From contig JADZAC010000005.1 of the NCBI GenBank assembly GCA_020852835.1, positions 1-64,000 of the forward strand: a stretch of DNA of 64,000 nucleotides, read 5' to 3'. Under the pieces are notes generated by a model that was not told the origin of the DNA, searched no databases, and was given only the letters and a program-made list of their open reading frames with translations. The DNA is from Flavobacteriales bacterium. GTDB lineage: Bacteria; Bacteroidota; Bacteroidia; Flavobacteriales_F; PHOS-HE28. The translations under genes were made by a program, and so were the position numbers. Position 1 is the first letter of the stretch, and each line of letters begins with the position of its first letter. Positions 40,340-50,055 of this stretch are shown here, one piece after another.

Positions 40340-41040
40340 ACCAATTCCTTCCGCAACAGATCAGCCAGCATGGGTACGCCCATGCTGGCTTTTTCGTTCC
40401 AGTAACGGACGGCGGTGCGGCCAGGATGCCTGGCCATTGGTGTTTCCTCGGCCTTGGGGTCCACCACATGGATACGTGCATGTGCCGGAGCTGCAAGCGC
40501 CAAGGCGGCTGCGGGCCATACCTGCAAGGAGGTGCCCACCACCACCAGCACATCGGCCAAGGCTACGCGAGCGGCTGCTTCTTCCAGCAGGGGCACCTCT
40601 TCCCCGAACCACACAATGTGGGGGCGCAGCTGGGAACCCAACGGGCACCGGTCGCCCAGGTTAAGCTCCGGCCCCTGCACCGGCACCACCACAGCAGGGT
40701 CGGCCGTGCTGCGCGCCTTGAGGATCTCCCCGTGCAGGTGCAGCACCCGGGTGCTGCCGGCGCGTTCGTGCAGGTCGTCCACATTTTGTGTCACCACCTG
40801 CACATCGGCCACCGCTTCCAGGGCGGCAATGGCCTTGTGGGCGGCATTGGGCGCGGCAGCCAGCACTTGTGCCCGGCGCATGGAATAGAAGCGCAGCACC
40901 AGGGCCGGATCGCGGGCGAAGGCCTCGGGCGTGGCCACATCCTCCACGCGGTACTGTTCCCACAGCCCGCCGCTGTCGCGAAAGGTGGCCAGGCCGCTTT
41001 CCGCGCTGATGCCGGCGCCGGTGAAAAAGACGATGCGCAT
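40336..41040 (-). CDS. NAD-dependent protein deacylase (sirtuin), SIRT5/CobB-like
   Basis: A 234-residue sirtuin with 'TGAGISAESGLATFRDSGGLW', 'TQNVDDLHERAG' and the catalytic His103 ('LHLHGEI'). Tyr52-x-x-Arg55 (YSMR) matches the motif that binds succinyl- or malonyl-lysine in SIRT5-type enzymes, so desuccinylation is likely. Only one Cys (Cys132) lies where four zinc ligands normally sit, so the structural zinc site is missing; the surrounding 'GDRCPLGSQLRPHIVWFGE' is otherwise normal. Its stop overlaps the convergent T9SS gene. A CACCTTTG element at 41046-41053 is five bases before the ATG. Confidence 0.9.
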   Translation of the reverse strand: MRIVFFTGAGISAESGLATFRDSGGLWEQYRVEDVATPEAFARDPALVLRFYSMRRAQVLAAAPNAAHKAIAALEAVADVQVVTQNVDDLHERAGSTRVLHLHGEILKARSTADPAVVVPVQGPELNLGDRCPLGSQLRPHIVWFGEEVPLLEEAAARVALADVLVVVGTSLQVWPAAALALAAPAHARIHVVDPKAEETPMARHPGRTAVRYWNEKASMGVPMLADLLRKELV

Positions 41041-41045
41041 GGATG

Positions 41046-41053
41046 CAAAGGTG
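41046..41053 (-). promoter_or_regulatory. -7-like element CACCTTTG for the sirtuin gene
   Basis: It differs from TAnnTTTG only at the first base and is five bases before the ATG at 41040. Confidence 0.45.
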
Positions 41054-41747
41054 CGCCTGATGCCGTTGGCGCAGGGTCCGCCAATTACCGGAGGCATTTT
41101 TGGGCATTCTCCTGCGTCAACGGCGGATCTTCGGGCTGGCCACGATCCAAGCTTGGCTTGAGCATGCCTTGGCCCGCAGTTGAATAGGCCTGTCGGAGCG
41201 GTGGTACTCCACGATATCTGCCCACGGGCCGATCCGGCAACAAGCAAGGCCTGATGCGGTGCTGAAGGCACGGCACATTTCCGCCATTGGCACCGCCACG
41301 GGCTGAAATGTGCGTAGATGCGGTGGAGGGCTGAAGGCCCGGAACATCATGCGCCTTGTTCTTCTATTGCCTTGGTCTACCTGGCCTGTGTGCGTGGCCT
41401 TCAACCCCGCTCGAACCCGTGCTGTACGCCCATGGCACCGCGATGGGCGTGCATGTTGCGGGCTTTTGGCCCTGTGAAGCGGTGCCCACGGAGCAGCTGC
41501 ACCAGGCAGGGCTTCGGCCTTGTTTTCCTTGCGCAAAGCACCCAAGAATGTTCCAACGATGATCAAACCGCCCGCATGGACCTACAATGCCCCATGAGCA
41601 GGAAGCATTAGACGCGGTTGCCCTGGGAAGCTGCGCAGGCGGTTTGGCGGTTCCGCTTATTTTGCAGCCCTTTTCATCAACCCCTTGTTGCATCGAACCA
41701 CGAGTACCCCGTGCCCACTGCAACCCAAACCGGGTGGGCGGACCTGA
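41054..41747. other. Gene-free stretch upstream of ruvA
   Basis: About 690 bases without a credible gene; open frames on both strands lack family signals and have low-complexity composition. It holds the repeat pair at 41253-41342 and a promoter-like TTATTTTG (41657-41664) about 83 bases upstream of ruvA. A decayed gene cannot be excluded. Confidence 0.5.
41253..41342. repeat. REP-like direct and inverted repeats
   Basis: A 9-bp inverted repeat, GCACATTTC (41273-41281) and GAAATGTGC (41305-41313), is flanked by two related blocks, GATGCGGTGCTGAAGGCACGG (from 41253) and GATGCGGTGGAGGGCTGAAGGCCCGG (from 41317). On the minus strand the second block reads CCGGGCCTTCAGCCC, a GGGCTTCAGCCC-like palindrome seen in dispersed REP elements. 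Confidence 0.55.
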
Positions 41748-42359
41748 ATGATAGACAGCCTTCGCGGCGAGCTTGTGGAGCGTTCGGCCACCCATGTGGT
41801 GGTGGAGTGCGCCGGTGTGGGGTACTTGGTGCACATCACGCCGGAGACCGGTGCGCGGTTGCCGGAAAAAGGAACATGCCGTTTCCATGTGCACTACGCG
41901 GTAAGCGTGGACGTGCGCAGCGGGCAAAGCGAGCACAAGCTCTTCGGGTTCCTGGACCCGGAGGAACGGCAGCTGTTCCGGCAGCTGATCACGGTGCAGG
42001 GGGTGAGCGCCACCATCGGCATGGCCATCATCGGCGCCCGGTCAGCCATGGACCTTCGCACGGCGATCATGGTGGGCGATGAAGGCGTGCTGAAGGCGGT
42101 CAAGGGCATCGGCCCCAAGCTGGCCCAGCGCATCGTGCAGGAGCTGCGCACCAAGCTGGTGGCGGACCCCATCGAAAGGCGTGTGCCTGTTTTGGCCGGG
42201 GGCGATACTACGGCCAAGGCCGAAGCGTTATCGGCTCTGATCTCCCTGGGGTTGGACCGGGCCAAGGCCGAACGGGGATTGCAGCGGGTGATGAACGAAC
42301 ACAAGGACGACCTCCCGGGCGTGGAGGAACTGATCCGGCTTACCCTGAAGAACGGTTGA
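41748..42359 (+). CDS. ruvA: Holliday junction DNA helicase subunit RuvA
   Basis: The 203-residue protein has the N-terminal OB domain ('MIDSLRGELVE', 'VGYLVHITPETG'), two helix-hairpin-helix motifs ('LITVQGVSATIGMAII', 'LKAVKGIGPKLAQRIVQEL') and the flexible C-terminal domain III ('ALSALISLGL'). RuvA binds four-way junctions and loads RuvB for branch migration. It is 19 bases upstream of sprA, an arrangement found in other Bacteroidota, so the two are probably co-transcribed. Confidence 0.94.
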   Translation: MIDSLRGELVERSATHVVVECAGVGYLVHITPETGARLPEKGTCRFHVHYAVSVDVRSGQSEHKLFGFLDPEERQLFRQLITVQGVSATIGMAIIGARSAMDLRTAIMVGDEGVLKAVKGIGPKLAQRIVQELRTKLVADPIERRVPVLAGGDTTAKAEALSALISLGLDRAKAERGLQRVMNEHKDDLPGVEELIRLTLKNG

Positions 42360-42378
42360 CCTGGTTGCTGCCCCCCGG

Positions 42379-45300
42379 ATGAACTACCCATCGCCCTTGA
42401 AGACCCTGCTGCGCCATGCAGCCTTGTGGGCCGTGCTGCTGGCCGCCGCCTCCACGGTGCAGGCTTCCGCACTCCGCGCACCGGCGCTCCAGGTGGACAG
42501 CCCGCAGATCGACCTGCACTACCCCATCACGGACCCGCCCGGCGCAGGTGACGGAAATACGGGCACCATAGACCTGGGCACCCCGGGCAACGTGACCAAT
42601 GAGGTGGTGTACGATCCCGCGACCGGGCAGTACATCCTGCGCAGCCGCATGGGCGAGAACATCGACTACCGGCCGCCGCAAAGCATGTCGTTGGAGCAGT
42701 ACATGAACTACGACATGCAGCAGGCCATGCAGACCTACTGGATGGAGAAGAACCAGGAGGAAACCGAACGGGCGGCCAAGGGATTGATCCCCAGCATCCA
42801 GGTGCGCAGCGAGGCGTTCTGCCGGATCTTCGGGGGCTGCAACATCGACATACGCCCACAAGGCAGCGCGGAAGTCACCTTTGGGCTGAACACCAGCAAG
42901 ACCGAGAACCCGCGGATCCCGGTGGACCAGCGCAAGATCACCACCTTCAACTTCGACCAGAAGATCCAGCTCAACCTGGTGGGCAACATCGGCACCAAGC
43001 TGAAGATCAACACCAGCTACAACACCGAGGCCACCTTTGATTTCGAGAACCAGGTGAAGCTCAACTTCGCCGGCGAGGAGGACGACATCATCCAGAAGCT
43101 GGAGGCGGGCAACGTGAGCCTGCCGCTCACCGGCCAGTTGATCCAAGGCAGCCAGAGCCTCTTCGGCCTGAAGACCGAGCTGCGCTTCGGGCGCTTGACG
43201 GCCACGGCCATCTTCAGCCAGGAAAAGGGACAGCGCAAGAACATTGCCGTGGCCGGCGGGGCGCAAACCACCAACTTCGAGATCAAGGCCGACCAGTACG
43301 AGGCCAACAAATACTACTTCCTCAGCTACTATTTCCGCGACAATTACGAGAACGCCCTGCGCACCCTGCCCACGGTGAACAGCGGCATCCAGGTGACCAA
43401 GGTGGAAGTGTGGGTGACCAACACCCGCAGCGATTACACCAACAACCGCAACATTGTGGCCTTCACCGACCTGGGCGAAGATGCCAGCGCGGCCAGCGCG
43501 GCGGCAAACCGCGTCAGTGCCAACCTGGTCAATTCGGGCTTTTTGGTGGACGGCCCGGGCAACTTGCCGGGCAACGGGGCCAACAACCTGTACAACCTGG
43601 TGGCCAACAATGCCGGCATCCGGTCCTTCACCTCGGCGGGCGCGGCGTTGCAGGTCATGGGCATGCAGGCCAGCAAGAACCACGAAAAGCTCGAGAGCGC
43701 ACGCCTGCTGCTGCCCAGCGAATACACCTTGAACGAACGGCTGGGCTTCATCGGCCTCAACCAGAACCTGAACAACGACGAGGTGCTGGCCGTGGCCTTC
43801 CAGTACACCTACCAAGGGCAGACCTTCCAAGTGGGTGAATTCAGCACCGATGGGGTGGCCCCGCCCAATGCCTTGGTGGTGCGCCTGCTCAAGAGCACCA
43901 TCACCGACCCGCGGCAGCCCCTGTGGGACCTGATGATGAAGAACGTCTACTCCTTGGGCGCCTTCCAGGTGAATGCGCAGGACTTCCGCCTGGAGCTGCT
44001 CTACAACAACCCCACCACGGGGGTGGACCTCAACTACATCCCCCGCCCGCCCATCGACCAGAAACCCTTGCTGCAAGCCTTGGGCCTGGACCGGTTGGAC
44101 ATGCAGAACGCGCCCAACCCGGACGGCTGGTTCGATTGGGTGGACAATGCGGCCACCACCGGGGGCACGGTGAATGCGCAGAACGGCCGCATCTTCTTCC
44201 CGGTGCTGGAACCTTTCGGCAGCTTCCTGAACCGCCAATTGATCGGACCGGACCCCAACAACCCGGTGCAGGATACGCTGGTGCGCAAGAACATCGTCTT
44301 CCAACAACTGTACGACAGCACCAAAACGGCGGCGGAAAACCTGCCCGAGCTCAACCGCTTCAAGATGAAGGGCAGCTTCAAGAGCGCCAGCAGCGATGTG
44401 ATCAGCCTCAACTCGGTGAACATCCCCCAAGGTTCGGTGAGCGTAACCGCCGGGGGCGTGCGCCTGGTGGAGAACCAGGACTACACGGTGGACTACAACC
44501 TGGGCCGGGTGAAGATCCTCAACCAAGGCATCCTGGAAAGCGGCACCCCGATCAACGTGAGCCTGGAGAGCAACACCCTCTTCAGCATACAGACGAAGAC
44601 CCTGGCGGGAGCGCGGTTCGACTACAAGGTGAACAAGGACCTGGTGCTGGGCGGCACGGTGATGAACCTTTACGAGCGCCCGCTCACCCAGAAGGTGAAC
44701 GTAGGGGATGAACCCATCGCCAACACCATCGTGGGCCTGGACGGCAGCTGGAAAAAGGAAAGCGGTTTGATCACCCGCCTGCTGGACAAATTGCCCCTGT
44801 ACGCCACCAAGGAAACCAGCAGCATGGATGCCAATGCCGAGGCGGCCTACCTGATCCCCGGCCACAGCAAGGCCATCGGCAAGGGCGGTACCAGCTACAT
44901 CGATGATTTCGAGGGCAGCGTGAGCAACATCGACATGCGCACACAAAGCCAATGGTTCATGGCCGCCACGCCGCAGGGCCAAACCGGCGACCTCTTCCCG
45001 GAGGGAGAGTTCATCAACGAACTGGCCACCGGCTTCAAGCGCGCACTGCTCTCCTGGTATGTGGTGGACCCGCTCTTCTTCAACAACAACAGCCTGAAAC
45101 CACCCTTGCCCGACGGATCGGACACGGACAACCGCTCGCGCGAGGTGCTGGAAAAGGAGGTGTTCCCCAACCGGCAGCTGGCCACGGGCACCCCCAGCAA
45201 CATCCCCGTGCTGGACCTGGCCTACTACCCCGCCGAACGGGGCCCGTACAACTACACCACCAATTTGGACGACAACGGCAACCTGCAAGATCCCGAGGGG

Positions 45301-48300
45301 AATTGGGCGGGGATCCAGCGGCGCATCACCACCACGGATTTTGAAGCGAGCAACATTGAAACCGTGCAGTTCTGGGTGATGGACCCGTTCAACACGGCCG
45401 TGAGCAACGCCAACGGGGAGCCCGCAAGCAACGAGGACTCCCAGAACACCACGGGCGGCGACCTTTACATCAACCTGGGCAACCTCAGCGAGGATGCCCT
45501 GCGCGACGGCCGGAAAAGCTTTGAGAACGGCCTGCCCAAAAACCCCTCGGACCAGGCCGCCACCACCGACCAGACCAACTGGGGCGTGGTGCCCACCACC
45601 CAAAGCGTGGTGAACGCCTTTGCCATCACCGACCAGAACACCTACCGGTACCAGGACGTGGGCATGGACGGGTTGGCCAACAGCGACGCCAATGCGTTCC
45701 AATCCGGCTTGAATGAGCAGACGTTCTTTGCCGACTACCTCAATGCGCTCAGCCCGGGCGCCCGCTCGCGCTGGGCAGGAGACCCTTCCGCGGACGATTA
45801 CCACTATTTCCGGGGCAGCGACTACGACGGGCCGCCCCTGAGCATCCTGGACCGGTACAAGCGCTTCAACGGCCTGGAGGGCAACTCCATCACCGATGAG
45901 GACAGCCCGGAAGACTACCCCACGCAGGCCACTACCCTGCCCACCTCCGAAGATGTGAACCAGGACCAGAACCTGAGCGAAAGCGAGGCTTATTTCCAAT
46001 ACCGGATCAACCTGCGTCCATCGGAAATGGTGGTGGGCCGCGGGTTCATCACCGACCGGGTGCTGGGCCGCACGCCCAGCGGCAAGGAAGTGTACTGGTA
46101 CCAGTTCAAAGTACCGGTGCGGCAGCCGGAGAAAGTGGTGAACGGCATCCAGGACTTCCGTTCCATCCGGTTCATGCGCCTGTACGTCAAGGGCTGGTCG
46201 CAGCCCACCGTGCTGCGTTTCGCGCGCCTGGATTTCGTGCGGGGCGAATGGCGCAAGTACACCCAAAGCCTGGAAGCGCCCGGGGAAGTGATCGGCGGCG
46301 ATCCCGACCAGACCACCTTCGATGTGGCCGCCGTGAACATTGAGGAGAACGGGAACCGCGTGCCGGTGAACTATGTGCTGCCCCCCGGCATCAACCAGGA
46401 AACCGACATTGCCAGCGCCAACCTGCGCAACCTCAACGAACAATCCTTGGAATTGAGCACCTGCGGGCTGCGCGACGGGGATGCGCGCGCGGCCTTCCGC
46501 AACGTGAGCTTCGACATCCGCAGTTACAAGAAGCTGCGCATGTACGTGCACGCCGAATCCGCCGATCCCGACCGGCCCGTGGCCTATGGGGACGTGAGCG
46601 TGTTCATCCGCCTGGGCAACGACTACGAGCAGAACTACTACGAGTACGAGGTGCCGGTAAAGCCCTCGGCCTTCTTCAACAGCGACCCCTACAACGTTTG
46701 GCCCGAGGACAACAACATGGTGGTGGAGTTCGCGCGCCTGAACGATGTGAAGATCCAGCGCAACCAGCAGGGCTTCCCCATGAACCAGCGGTTCTCCACC
46801 ATGGAAGGCGATCGCCGGGTGACCGTGGTGGGCAACCCCAACCTGAGCCAGATGAACACCATCATGATCGGCATCAGGAACCCCAAGCGCGACGGCGACC
46901 AGGCCAATCCCTGGGCCAATGACGACGGCAGCGCCAAATGCGTGGAGGTGTGGGTGAACGAACTGCGGCTCACGGATTTCGACCAGCGAGGCGGCTGGGC
47001 GGCGATCGCCCGGGTGAACACCACGTTGGCCGACCTGGGCACCCTGAGCGTGGCGGGCAATTACAGCACGCCGGGCTGGGGCAGCATCGACAAGAAGGTG
47101 AGCGAGCGCCAGCGCGACACGCGTTACGGCATTGATGTGAGCGCCAACCTGGAAATGAGCAAATTCCTGCCGGAAAAGGCCGGAGTGAAAGTGCCCATGT
47201 ACCTAGGCTATTCCGAGCAGGTGATCAACCCGCAGTACGACCCGCTGAACCCCGACATCGAGTGGGAGGATGCCACCCGTTCGCTCACGCGGGAAGAAAA
47301 GAAGCAGCGCCTCAAGGAGCTGCGCACCTATACGCGCCGCAGGAGCATCAACCTGACCAATGTGCGCAAGGAGAGCGCACCGGGCAAGGAGCGGGAACAC
47401 TTCTACGACGTATCCAACTTCGGTCTCTCCTATGCGTACAGCGACCAGGAGTTCCACGATGTGAACACCCAGTACGAAAACACGCGCACCTACCGCGGGT
47501 CGCTCAGCTACCAGCACAACCCCAAGCCGCGGCCGGTGAAGCCCTTCGAGAACGTGGCCTTCATCGGCAAGAGCAAGTGGCTGCGCCTGGTGAAGGATTT
47601 CAATTTCAATTTCGGGTTCAAGCAGATCACCGCCCGCACCGCCATCGACCGCAGCTACCTGGAGCGCCTGATCCGGCCCAACCCGGACATCCAAAGCCTG
47701 CCCCCGGCGCCCACGTACAACAAAACCTTCAATTGGACCAACCAGTACGGCTTCCGCTACGAGCTCACCAAGAGCCTGAAGGTGGATTTCAATGCCAACA
47801 ACAACTCGATCATCGGCGAGCCTGCCGGGCGCGTCAACACCGATGACCGCGACCAATACGCCATCTGGAAAGACAGCGTGCTGGCCAGCATGAGGAATTT
47901 CGGGGAAACCACCACCTATGACCACGCGGTGAACGTGACCTACACGCTCCCGCTGGACAAGCTCCCGCTGACCGACTGGATCACCTCCTCGGTGACCTAT
48001 GGTGCGGGCTACAAGTGGGACCGCGCGCCGCTCACCCAGGACAGCATCGGCAACACCATCCAGAACTCGCGCAACATCAACCTCAGCGGGCAGTTCAACT
48101 TTGTGAGCCTGTACAACAAGGTGAAGTACTTCAAGAAGATCAACGACAAGGCGCGTGCCGGTTCACGGGCACCTGCAAACCGCAGGGCCGGGCAAGAGGC
48201 CGGGCAGGCGGAAAAGCCCAAGGAGCCCGCAGCGGACGGAAGCAAGTTCAACCCCTTGGAAGGCCTGGCCCGCGTGCTGATGACCGTGCGCACGGGAACG

Positions 48301-49626
48301 ATCACCTACAGCCAGAACAACGGTATTCTGTTGCCGGGCTGGCAACCGGGCAGCAATGTCCTCGGCATGGCCCCGGGCTTCGGTGCTCCGGGCTTCGGGT
48401 TCATCCTGGGCGAGCAGAACCAGGACCTGTCCGGCAATTACATCCGCGATTTCGCCACCGAGGCCGCAGCGAACAACTGGCTGGTGCGCACACCGAGCAT
48501 CTTCAACCCCTACACCAACACCCGCACCGAGACCATCAACGGGCGCTTGTCCCTGGAGCCGTTCAAGAGCATGCGGATCGAGCTGATGGCCACCCGCACC
48601 CAAAGCGAGAACCACAGTTCCTTCTTCCGGTGGAACGCTTCCGAAGGGCGCTATGTGAACGACAGCCCGCAGGATTTCGGCAACTTCAGCGTGAGCACCA
48701 TCAACTGGGCCACCACCTTCAGCCGGGACGACGAGAACTTCGTGAACGACATCTTCCTGCACATGCTGGAGGCCCGCGAGGTGATCAGCAGGCGTTTGGG
48801 CCAGGCCGACGCGCGCAGTTCGCCCACCGACAGCGCCTACTGGAGCGGCTACGGAGCGTTGAACCAGGATGTGGTGATCCCGGCGTTCCTGGCGGCCTAT
48901 TCGGGCAAGAGCGCGGAGCGGGTGGAGCTCAACCCCTTCAAGCTCATCCCCCTGCCCAACTGGGACATCACCTATGACGGCCTCACGAAGATCAACCTCT
49001 TCAAGAAGTTCTTCCGCACGTTCATGGTCAAGCACAGCTACCGCAGCACGTTCAACATTGGCGGCTACCAGACCAACCTGCTCTACGAACCCGGCGGCAG
49101 CGTGCTGGACGTGGGCGGCAACTTCCTGCCCGAGCGCCAGATCCAAACGGTGACCATCTCGGAGGTGATGCATCCGTTCATCACCTTCGACGCCACCTTG
49201 CAGAACAGCCTGATCGCCAAGTTCGAATACAATCGCGACCGCAACCTCAGCCTGGGCCTCACCAACTACCAAGTGACCGAAGTGCGCGGCATTGAATACG
49301 TGATCGGCAGCGGCTACCGGTTCAAGAACGTGAAGTTCCCCTTCCAGTTGGGCGGCAAAACCCCGCAAAGCGACCTGAACTTGCGGGTGGACCTGAGCTG
49401 GCGGCAGAACAACACGGTGATCCGCAAAATGGAGGAAGGCCAGAACCAGGTCACCGCCGGCCAGGACATCATTTCGGTGAAGACCAGCGCGGATTATGTG
49501 ATCGACCAACGCCTGAACCTGCGGGCGTTCTATGAGCGGGTGATCAACAAACCGGTGATCAGCACCTCCTTCCCGAGCGCCAATACCAACTTGGGCATCA
49601 GCTTGCGCTTCACGTTGACCCAATAA
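42379..49626 (+). CDS. sprA: T9SS outer-membrane translocon protein SprA (Sov)
   Basis: At 2415 residues this is the largest gene in the window and has the normal SprA length. A signal peptide ('LKTLLRHAALWAVLLAAASTVQA') is followed by long beta-rich sequence with typical SprA blocks such as 'NYDMQQAMQTYWMEKNQEE', 'KITTFNFDQKIQLNLVGNIG' and 'TSYIDDFEGSVSNIDMR', and it ends in an outer-membrane strand ('NLGISLRFTLTQ'). SprA forms the very large beta-barrel pore of the type IX secretion system, through which all the sorting-domain proteins of this window must pass. It is also needed for gliding in Flavobacteria. It follows ruvA by 19 bases. Confidence 0.95.
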   Translation: MNYPSPLKTLLRHAALWAVLLAAASTVQASALRAPALQVDSPQIDLHYPITDPPGAGDGNTGTIDLGTPGNVTNEVVYDPATGQYILRSRMGENIDYRPPQSMSLEQYMNYDMQQAMQTYWMEKNQEETERAAKGLIPSIQVRSEAFCRIFGGCNIDIRPQGSAEVTFGLNTSKTENPRIPVDQRKITTFNFDQKIQLNLVGNIGTKLKINTSYNTEATFDFENQVKLNFAGEEDDIIQKLEAGNVSLPLTGQLIQGSQSLFGLKTELRFGRLTATAIFSQEKGQRKNIAVAGGAQTTNFEIKADQYEANKYYFLSYYFRDNYENALRTLPTVNSGIQVTKVEVWVTNTRSDYTNNRNIVAFTDLGEDASAASAAANRVSANLVNSGFLVDGPGNLPGNGANNLYNLVANNAGIRSFTSAGAALQVMGMQASKNHEKLESARLLLPSEYTLNERLGFIGLNQNLNNDEVLAVAFQYTYQGQTFQVGEFSTDGVAPPNALVVRLLKSTITDPRQPLWDLMMKNVYSLGAFQVNAQDFRLELLYNNPTTGVDLNYIPRPPIDQKPLLQALGLDRLDMQNAPNPDGWFDWVDNAATTGGTVNAQNGRIFFPVLEPFGSFLNRQLIGPDPNNPVQDTLVRKNIVFQQLYDSTKTAAENLPELNRFKMKGSFKSASSDVISLNSVNIPQGSVSVTAGGVRLVENQDYTVDYNLGRVKILNQGILESGTPINVSLESNTLFSIQTKTLAGARFDYKVNKDLVLGGTVMNLYERPLTQKVNVGDEPIANTIVGLDGSWKKESGLITRLLDKLPLYATKETSSMDANAEAAYLIPGHSKAIGKGGTSYIDDFEGSVSNIDMRTQSQWFMAATPQGQTGDLFPEGEFINELATGFKRALLSWYVVDPLFFNNNSLKPPLPDGSDTDNRSREVLEKEVFPNRQLATGTPSNIPVLDLAYYPAERGPYNYTTNLDDNGNLQDPEGNWAGIQRRITTTDFEASNIETVQFWVMDPFNTAVSNANGEPASNEDSQNTTGGDLYINLGNLSEDALRDGRKSFENGLPKNPSDQAATTDQTNWGVVPTTQSVVNAFAITDQNTYRYQDVGMDGLANSDANAFQSGLNEQTFFADYLNALSPGARSRWAGDPSADDYHYFRGSDYDGPPLSILDRYKRFNGLEGNSITDEDSPEDYPTQATTLPTSEDVNQDQNLSESEAYFQYRINLRPSEMVVGRGFITDRVLGRTPSGKEVYWYQFKVPVRQPEKVVNGIQDFRSIRFMRLYVKGWSQPTVLRFARLDFVRGEWRKYTQSLEAPGEVIGGDPDQTTFDVAAVNIEENGNRVPVNYVLPPGINQETDIASANLRNLNEQSLELSTCGLRDGDARAAFRNVSFDIRSYKKLRMYVHAESADPDRPVAYGDVSVFIRLGNDYEQNYYEYEVPVKPSAFFNSDPYNVWPEDNNMVVEFARLNDVKIQRNQQGFPMNQRFSTMEGDRRVTVVGNPNLSQMNTIMIGIRNPKRDGDQANPWANDDGSAKCVEVWVNELRLTDFDQRGGWAAIARVNTTLADLGTLSVAGNYSTPGWGSIDKKVSERQRDTRYGIDVSANLEMSKFLPEKAGVKVPMYLGYSEQVINPQYDPLNPDIEWEDATRSLTREEKKQRLKELRTYTRRRSINLTNVRKESAPGKEREHFYDVSNFGLSYAYSDQEFHDVNTQYENTRTYRGSLSYQHNPKPRPVKPFENVAFIGKSKWLRLVKDFNFNFGFKQITARTAIDRSYLERLIRPNPDIQSLPPAPTYNKTFNWTNQYGFRYELTKSLKVDFNANNNSIIGEPAGRVNTDDRDQYAIWKDSVLASMRNFGETTTYDHAVNVTYTLPLDKLPLTDWITSSVTYGAGYKWDRAPLTQDSIGNTIQNSRNINLSGQFNFVSLYNKVKYFKKINDKARAGSRAPANRRAGQEAGQAEKPKEPAADGSKFNPLEGLARVLMTVRTGTITYSQNNGILLPGWQPGSNVLGMAPGFGAPGFGFILGEQNQDLSGNYIRDFATEAAANNWLVRTPSIFNPYTNTRTETINGRLSLEPFKSMRIELMATRTQSENHSSFFRWNASEGRYVNDSPQDFGNFSVSTINWATTFSRDDENFVNDIFLHMLEAREVISRRLGQADARSSPTDSAYWSGYGALNQDVVIPAFLAAYSGKSAERVELNPFKLIPLPNWDITYDGLTKINLFKKFFRTFMVKHSYRSTFNIGGYQTNLLYEPGGSVLDVGGNFLPERQIQTVTISEVMHPFITFDATLQNSLIAKFEYNRDRNLSLGLTNYQVTEVRGIEYVIGSGYRFKNVKFPFQLGGKTPQSDLNLRVDLSWRQNNTVIRKMEEGQNQVTAGQDIISVKTSADYVIDQRLNLRAFYERVINKPVISTSFPSANTNLGISLRFTLTQ

Positions 49627-49630
49627 CAAG

Positions 49631-49638
49631 CATCTTTG
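49631..49638 (+). promoter_or_regulatory. -7-like element CATCTTTG for gcvH
   Basis: It differs from TAnnTTTG only at the first base. It lies between the sprA stop and gcvH, 36 bases before the gcvH ATG, and would allow separate expression of gcvH and vanZ. Confidence 0.45.
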
Positions 49639-49674
49639 CACCAGCATACCATTCAACTCAATCCAGGAACTGCG

Positions 49675-50052
49675 ATGAACATCCCGGCGGAACTGAAGTA
49701 CAGCAAGGACCACGAGTGGGTCCGTGTAGAAGGCAATGTGGCCATAGTGGGCATTACGGACCATGCCCAAAGCGAGCTCGGCGACATTGTGTTCGTGGAC
49801 ATCAACACGCTGGGTGAAACCGTGGCCCAGGAAGCGGTGTTCGGGACGATCGAGGCGGTGAAGACCGTGAGCGACCTGTTCATGCCCGTTGGCGGCAAGG
49901 TGCTGGAGGTGAACACGGCCCTGGCCGACGATCCTTCGGCGGTGAACAAGGATCCCTACGGGGCAGGCTGGCTGGTGCGCGTGGAAATGGCCGATGCCAA
50001 GCAATTGGACGGCCTGTTGACCTCCCAGCAGTACGGGGCGACCATCGCCTGA
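49675..50052 (+). CDS. gcvH: Glycine cleavage system protein H
   Basis: The 125-residue lipoyl carrier protein shuttles the methylamine group between the P, T and L proteins. It has the lipoylation Lys63 in '[12 protein letters not shown]' and the family blocks '[25 protein letters not shown]' and 'DPYGAGWLV'. It is placed directly after sprA as in other Bacteroidota. No gcvP or gcvT is in the window. The ATG at 49675 starts the conserved N terminus. Confidence 0.95.
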   Translation: MNIPAELKYSKDHEWVRVEGNVAIVGITDHAQSELGDIVFVDINTLGETVAQEAVFGTIEAVKTVSDLFMPVGGKVLEVNTALADDPSAVNKDPYGAGWLVRVEMADAKQLDGLLTSQQYGATIA

Positions 50053-50055
50053 GCG

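Noticed and set aside
41117-41566. Open frames in the gap before ruvA
   Set aside because: Low-complexity residues, mutually overlapping on both strands, no promoter or start signals.
42340-46551. A 1403-codon open frame antisense to sprA
   Set aside because: It is the mirror of the sprA codon pattern in GC-rich DNA; the residues are His/Val/Gly/Ala-rich with no domain, and sprA is unambiguous.
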